Below the pieces are notes generated by a model. The model ran no database searches, was not told the origin of the DNA, and worked only from the letters and a program-made list of their open reading frames with translations. A stretch of DNA of 64,000 bases from Trichuris trichiura. Lineage: Eukaryota > Nematoda > Enoplea > Trichinellida > Trichuridae. A program made the position numbers and the translations under genes. How positions within the stretch are numbered: the first letter of the stretch is position 1; each line of letters starts with the position of its first letter. The stretch covers positions 744,001 through 808,000 of the forward strand of contig JBAJFE010000014.1 of NCBI GenBank assembly GCA_037903355.1. The letters run 5' to 3'. Below are positions 59,228 through 64,000 of this stretch, in pieces.

Positions 59228-62200
59228 ATGTCTAATGAAGAGCCAGGCGATCCAGAAGATAAGCCTATAGAAAATGAACAAGTTAGCGGATGCGCCAAGC
59301 GTCCGTCGTTGGTCGAGTTGATCTCCCGAATTCGCGTCAATGAAAACGGATGGGGTCCCGTGGACATTCCCGCGAATTTTCGCTCGCTTCCCTATCAGCC
59401 TTTTGACAAGTCGGAACGCATATTCAAGATTGCTGACTGGTCGGGCAGAGATGATCGTCGTTACGGAGGTTGGCTTTGGTGTTTATTACATTGCGATTTT
59501 GCTAATAATATTTTGCAGGAAGGGCGGCACAGACGAATGTGTTCGGTGCAGGCTCTCAGTACGCTTACTATCACGACGATGAAGATTCCATGTTTCAAAT
59601 GGTGGACACCCAGAAAGTGCCCAGGGCAGCGCCTCTTCGCGGTCATCGTTTAAGGCAGATCCAGATAGCTCGTCGCATGAACCAACGTGAACGTGAGCGT
59701 CGGAACCAGTCACAGGTGGCGGGCCGTTTTGGGAACCGCGGAAGGGATGCATGGTTTGCTTTACCTGCTTTAAGTGTGTGCTGTAGTTGCATAAATTCCT
59801 TGATGTACAGGAAATCCGCTCAATGGCGCCAGTATCCAAAGTATGCGCATATGCGACAGCGTTTTGACAACCGCAGTTTCCCGCAGATAAAGCCTCGAGC
59901 ACCATCCGTTCAAATAAAGTCTACGTGGGAGGTTTTGGAAGAATTCGAACTTTCTAGCCTGCAGAAGTTGAACTTGCCTTCTATGAATGATGGTGTAGAC
60001 GTGTAAGCATACGCCAAGTTACTATCGCTGTTGCTAAATTATCATTGTCTATTAACGATAGGAGACTGATCAAATTCGTTTGTTTGTAAAACCAGTTTGT
60101 ACAGATGAAAATATATTTGCAGTGACGGATATTCGTAGCGTACCTGTTCAAATATAAATTTGCAGACCGAACGAGCAGTACGGAAGTCTGGAGTATTACG
60201 AGAGAAGCTATGATCGCATAACGACACGTAATCAAGTACCGTTGATGCGTATAAACCGCGGGTTTTATACTGTATCTACAACAGACGATCCCGTGATTGA
60301 GCGCGTAAGTACATGAGCCAAATTATCTTTTTCAAAAATTCATTTCGTAACCTGTCAGTTGGCAATTGGAAAAGACTACAATGTATTCGGCACGGACGTT
60401 ATAATCGCAACTTTAATGTGCTGCACAAGAAGCGTCTACTCTTGGGATGTGGTTATTCATCGTGTTGGGAACAAGTTATTTTTTGACAAGAGAACTGCGT
60501 CCAGAATTGGTACGTTATTTGGCATCCCAAACTAGCAAGTACTTTTTTCGAGTCATATACCAGCTACATCCAACCAAAATAGTACGAAAAGACCAGCAGG
60601 ATTAATCTCCTAAATTTAGATTATCCTACGGTAAGCGAAACAGCTATCGAACCACCGCAGGATGAAGGCAGTTCCATCAACAGCCCAGAAAATCTTGCCG
60701 TCGAAGCCATGTACATCAATCGCAATTTTAGCCAGCAAGTTTTAAAGATGGTAATTGTTTTGTATTATTTTCTTTTGCCGATTCTCAACGCTAACTTCAT
60801 CCACTTACCGTAGGATGAAGAGAAGTACAAGTTCAAAAATCCCGACGTCCCCTTTGCGGAAGAGGACGGTCAGTCGTCAACGCGAGTTGCCAGTGTTGGC
60901 TATCGGTAAACGATTGGCTTCTTGTTTTTTATGGGATAACTGCAGTTTTTCTCTGTTTGAAGTTACCGACATTGGAACCTTGGCAATAACATTGAATTGG
61001 TTGTACGTTGCGAACACGACGGTGCGATGCTGGGTTCGGATGGACAGACGCAATTTTTAACAATCAAAGCTTTCAACGAATGGGATTCTCGGGTATGCCA
61101 TTACTGTACCGTTTGAAATAGACATTCTCTCTGTAGCATCGCTACATTTTAAAATTTCGTCGCTACTGCTCTCTGATCATTGTTGAAATTTTCAAATTTC
61201 GCGGTCGCAGAGTACGAATTTTTTTCAGATATTAAATTAGGAACAAAAGTCCATTGACGCGCTTGCCAAAGCAGAATACTGTTGGTGGGAGTTGAATGTC
61301 CTTCCGATTTTTTACTTGGCAGCTCGAAAAAAAGCTTGTTTTTAAAATAACTATTTTTCTCACAACCAGGCTTATCCATTTAAACTTTTTCTGAAAGGAT
61401 TAGGAGTACCAAAAATTTCCTAATCGGCGCTGCTAATATCATGAGTAATTTTTAAAGCCAGACTTGTAACTGCGCAAAGAAGAAGCAGTTTTAAGTCTTG
61501 TTTCGATACTAACCTGCCGTAGACCAGTGCAGGCTTCTTTCCGAAAGAATGCAAACCATCTTGTTCTGCCCCTATTTAAGCCTAAGCCAGAATATGAGGC
61601 CTGTGTGTTTTGGCTTAAGCCTAAGTGAAAGCAGAGTAGGATGGCTAATATTTTTCGAGAAAAAAAAATCTGCATTTATTGTATTACGGTAGGTTGTTTT
61701 CGGGCTTTTAGATGTCTACTTGATTTTCACTTTTGAAAATTGAAGCTTAAGTAAACTTCCTATGCTAAAACAGTTTGAAACAAAGTGGCTTAGAATACTT
61801 ATCTCTAATTGTGTTGTTAGTTCTCCGGCGGAATTCAATGGCGGAGCAAAATTGATACTCAGCGTGGCGCTATTTTGGCTACGGAACTGAAAAACAACAG
61901 TTGCAAGTTGGCCAAGTGGACGGTGCAGGCGTTGCTGGCGGGTTCGGACTACTTAAAGTTTGGGTAAGTGTCATTTCAAACGTTTTTGCCTATGTGAAGT
62001 CCGTTCGTTGCAAGGTTCATTTTTCATCTTTTAGTTACGTCTCACGAATACATTCTCGGGATTCTTCGAAGCATCTAATCTTGAGTACGCAGCAGTTCAA
62101 GCCAACCGAATTTGCCAGTCAAATAAATTTGAATATGGACAATGCTTGGGGTTGTGTTTCCTATACTCCTTATTCAAACAGTAGTGACGGCTTTTTTCTT

Positions 62201-62559
62201 CAGGAATTTTGCGGTGCATCATTGACAAGTGTTTTGAATTGGCTCAAGGAAAATACGTGTTGATGAAAGACCCAAACAAGGTAGAACGACTTTCGTATAG
62301 TTTAATTTTTTAGCGAGTCTGTCTTGTAGCCAATGCTGCTGCTGTACAAGGTGCCTGCGGATGCGTTTAATGAGGAGGAGGATGAAGAGGAAGGAGCGAG
62401 TGACGGCTTTGAGGACGGAGCAAGTAAGAGATAGTAAAACGTTTTGTTTCTTTTTTTTGCTTTTAGTTTTATTCACTATAGGCTAAATAATCGTTTAGAT
62501 ATTTTCCTCAACTACTGTTGTATGACTTTGTTGCTTTTGCAGGAAACTCAGCAGCGTAA
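59228..62559 (+). CDS. EIF3D: Eukaryotic translation initiation factor 3 subunit d
   Basis: eIF3d contacts the mRNA entry side of the 40S subunit and can bind caps. Exons in phase include 59228-59468, 59519-60002 (an internal intron is possible), 60166-60304, 60359-60509, 60620-60750, 60814-60905, 60963-61092, 61821-61973, 62035-62150, 62204-62280, 62330-62423 and 62543-62559. Conserved blocks in order: [175 protein letters not shown] and an acidic tail ([16 protein letters not shown]). The family usually starts about ten residues before the GWGP motif. Here about 40 residues precede it, a modest N-terminal extension. The start follows a possible acceptor (AACAG at about 59202-59206) and was chosen as the first in-frame ATG. 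Confidence 0.95.
61551..61646. repeat. Inverted-repeat element, TAAGCC family, copy 2
   Basis: Arms CCATCTTGTTCTGCC plus TAAGCCTAAGCCA at the left are complementary (imperfectly) to TGGCTTAAGCCTA plus GCAGAGTAGGATGGCT at the right, around a centre of about 20 bp. It lies in the 728-bp eIF3d intron and is related to 35215-35298. MITE-like. Confidence 0.5.
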
Positions 62560-63068
62560 CGGCGTTGCATCGCTCAACCGTTGGTTTCAACTTTGAACGT
62601 CCAATAAAAAGTTATCAATAGATTTGTCTATCATTCAGCGCTTCAGTGTTACTTTCAACTTTGATCGGTATACGCTGGTATCGTTAGGCGGCTCTGGGAA
62701 AACTGTTGCCTATTCGATTCAGACAACTTTTTTTGTCAGCGCATTCTAAGCTTCCCACATTGGAAAGATGTAAAGTCGTTTAAGCGGACAAGATAACCCA
62801 TAGACTATTTATTCTGCATGAAGACGATCAGAAGGTGTACAAAATGTCAGCCATAAAAATATTGTAGCTGCTTATACCGTATACAATTTCTCTCGCGTGC
62901 TATCTCCGCTGTGATTGTTAGGCCATTTCAGACGTCTAGTTCAGCCTTTAAAATCAAGAATGAATTCTTGAAAATGTGATGTCTTGGTACGGAACTATAA
63001 GTTTCCATAATGAAGTGCCTTTTTTTACAGAGTCTCGTTATATGTAAAAATAACTTTAATCTCTGGAG

Positions 63069-63098
63069 CCTTTCGGGTCAGTCGTGACCCGTCTTCAG
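63069..63098 (-). ncRNA. Hammerhead ribozyme-like motif, copy 11
   Basis: CUGAAGA, extra C, helix II GGGUC/GACUGACCC variant with loop ACGACU, GAAA followed by GGCUC in place of GCUC, and CAG in place of CGG. Helices I and III are damaged. Confidence 0.45.
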
Positions 63099-63152
63099 CG
63101 GTTATAAGTTCTTAAGAACTTAACTTAAGAATTTCTTAAGAACTTATAACCG

Positions 63153-63182
63153 CTGAAGACGGGTCATGACTGACCCGAAAGC
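63153..63182 (+). ncRNA. Hammerhead ribozyme-like motif, copy 12
   Basis: CUGAAGA, extra C, helix II GGGUC/GACCC (loop AUGACU), GAAA, GC, UC and then CGG; helix I CCG/CGG. Well preserved. Confidence 0.7.
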
Positions 63183-63352
63183 TCCGGAGATTAAAGTTGT
63201 TTTTACATATAACGGGACACTTACTCCGTAAAAAAGGCACTTCATTATGAGAATGAATACTGACATTTGGAACACACACGTGTTAAAGCAGGACTCACAC
63301 AGGGTCAACTAACTTTCCTGCTTAAATGTAGGGACCATGGAATTTTACCCAA

Positions 63353-64000
63353 TTGCTTCAAGCTAAAATGGGGCCAGTATGTGGACAATTAAACCAGAAG
63401 AATCTTACTCACGGCTGGATTATCGCTACTACGAAATGTTATAAGAAAACACAGGTCCACTCTAGCAAGACTACGAGCAGGTTACTTTTGCACGCTGGAT
63501 TTCCTCAGAACATGGTTACACAAAAATATTTACGAAACCCTGATCAATCACGTGGAATTCGCTACAAGAAAGGTATGCGCGTCGCAAAAGCATGTACTAA
63601 AAAGGAAATTTGACAACCTTCAAATCAGACCCCAAACGATATCTTCACACTCTTACAGGAGCTCTCCACAAAGAAACACTGCGACAAAGCTAAGCACGGG
63701 GGTTATTAACCTTAGCTCTGCACCTCTAAATGAGAGTGAGAGAACTATATCAGAAAAAGGACTAAACTTCGTCCCAATTCCCAAAAAGCCACCTTTTCTC
63801 GACATCATTGTCTCCATTGAGGACAGCCTATCTTCAGTTGACCCACAGATAGCCACACGGATTAGAAATGGTTTATCCTCAATCATCCTAGGTCACAACT
63901 TTAACAACACTCCAAACTTAAACCGATACGAGATGAATTACTTACATCAACTTAGACAACAATCCAGCAAAATTATCACAAAAGCAGATAAAGGAAATAG
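63353..64000 (+). pseudogene. 5' part of a second PLE, cut by the window edge
   Basis: The first frame (63353-63613) includes LLHAGFPQNMVTQKYLRNPD, resembling the PLE N-terminal helical region. After a frame change near 63590-63610 the frame reads KRKFDNLQI, then VINLSSAPLNESERTISEKG, LNFVPIPKKPPF and, at the window edge, SSKIITKADKGN. The last block is the same ITKADKGN with which the truncated PLE at 53.3 kb starts, so the RT core must follow beyond 64000. At least one frameshift suggests a decayed copy, unless the N-terminal piece is spliced. The upstream limit is unclear; it starts about 100 bp after the 63-kb head-to-head element. Confidence 0.7.

Larger units (their letters stand above)
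62966..63249. mobile_element. Head-to-head hammerhead element with 9-bp flanking repeat (284 bp)
   Basis: Two outward-facing hammerhead-like motifs (copies 11 and 12) lie in inverted arms that include ATAATGAAGTGCCTTTTTTA and its complement, GTAAAAATAACTTTAATCTC with its complement, and a palindromic centre GTTCTTAAGAACTTAACTT. The left side extends past the arm with GGTACGGAACTATAAGTTTC, the diverged complement of the right end of the 49-kb element, so this copy is in the opposite orientation. Direct repeats AGAATGAAT flank it (62957-62965 and 63250-63258). Confidence 0.72.

Overview
This window is eukaryotic nuclear DNA, most likely from a small-genome nematode. The genes are split by many short introns (about 45-90 bp) and are closely spaced on both strands. 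A two-domain (tandem-repeat) galectin and a NRF-6-type membrane acyltransferase both fit a nematode. A clade I (Trichuris/Trichinella-like) worm is my guess; it is an inference and I could not test it. No bacterial operons, ribosome-binding sites, rRNA, tRNA or CRISPR arrays were seen.

Recognisable genes, left to right: an unassigned helical-repeat (ARM/HEAT-like) gene (6545-7976, +); NUDT2-type Ap4A hydrolase (9669-11642, -); a single-exon NRF-6-like acyltransferase (13598-15706, -); a NIPSNAP-family gene (17467-about 18345, -); THOC5 (19006-about 20955, -); an unassigned coiled-coil gene with five phase-consistent exons (24063-24853, -); merlin/NF2 (25071-30403, -); an M13 neprilysin (33414-37713, +); NUBP1/Nbp35 (37968-38979, -); a UBE2L3-like E2 (40062-41174, +); a tandem-repeat galectin (44357-45854, -) with a decayed partial copy 4 kb away (41478-41700); gamma-tubulin complex component 2 (51799-about 58010, -); and eIF3 subunit d (59228-62559, +). 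They are mostly unrelated housekeeping genes and show no shared pathway.

The most interesting layer is mobile DNA. A 5'-truncated, decayed Penelope-like element (PLE) with reverse transcriptase and GIY-YIG regions sits antisense in a GCP2 intron (53259-55411), bounded by a perfect 14-bp target duplication. A second PLE starts near 63.35 kb and runs off the right edge. Scattered through introns and spacers are twelve copies of a hammerhead-ribozyme-like motif. Helices I and II covary between copies, and helix III is a minimal self-complementary AGCU or ACGU. Two subfamilies occur: one in PLE tails (27.1, 31.2, 43.4 and 55.2 kb), the other in small non-coding elements.

Three of the small elements (42267-42723, 49170-49439, 62966-63249) carry two ribozyme motifs head to head inside long inverted repeats and are flanked by direct repeats of 16, 14 and 9 bp. 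They look like non-autonomous retroelements mobilised by PLE machinery. A 114-bp hAT-type MITE (10060-10173) with an 8-bp target duplication and two other inverted-repeat families complete the mobile complement. Long stretches (1-6540, 11.65-13.6, 15.8-17.4, 21-24 and 46-51.8 kb) hold nothing I can assign.
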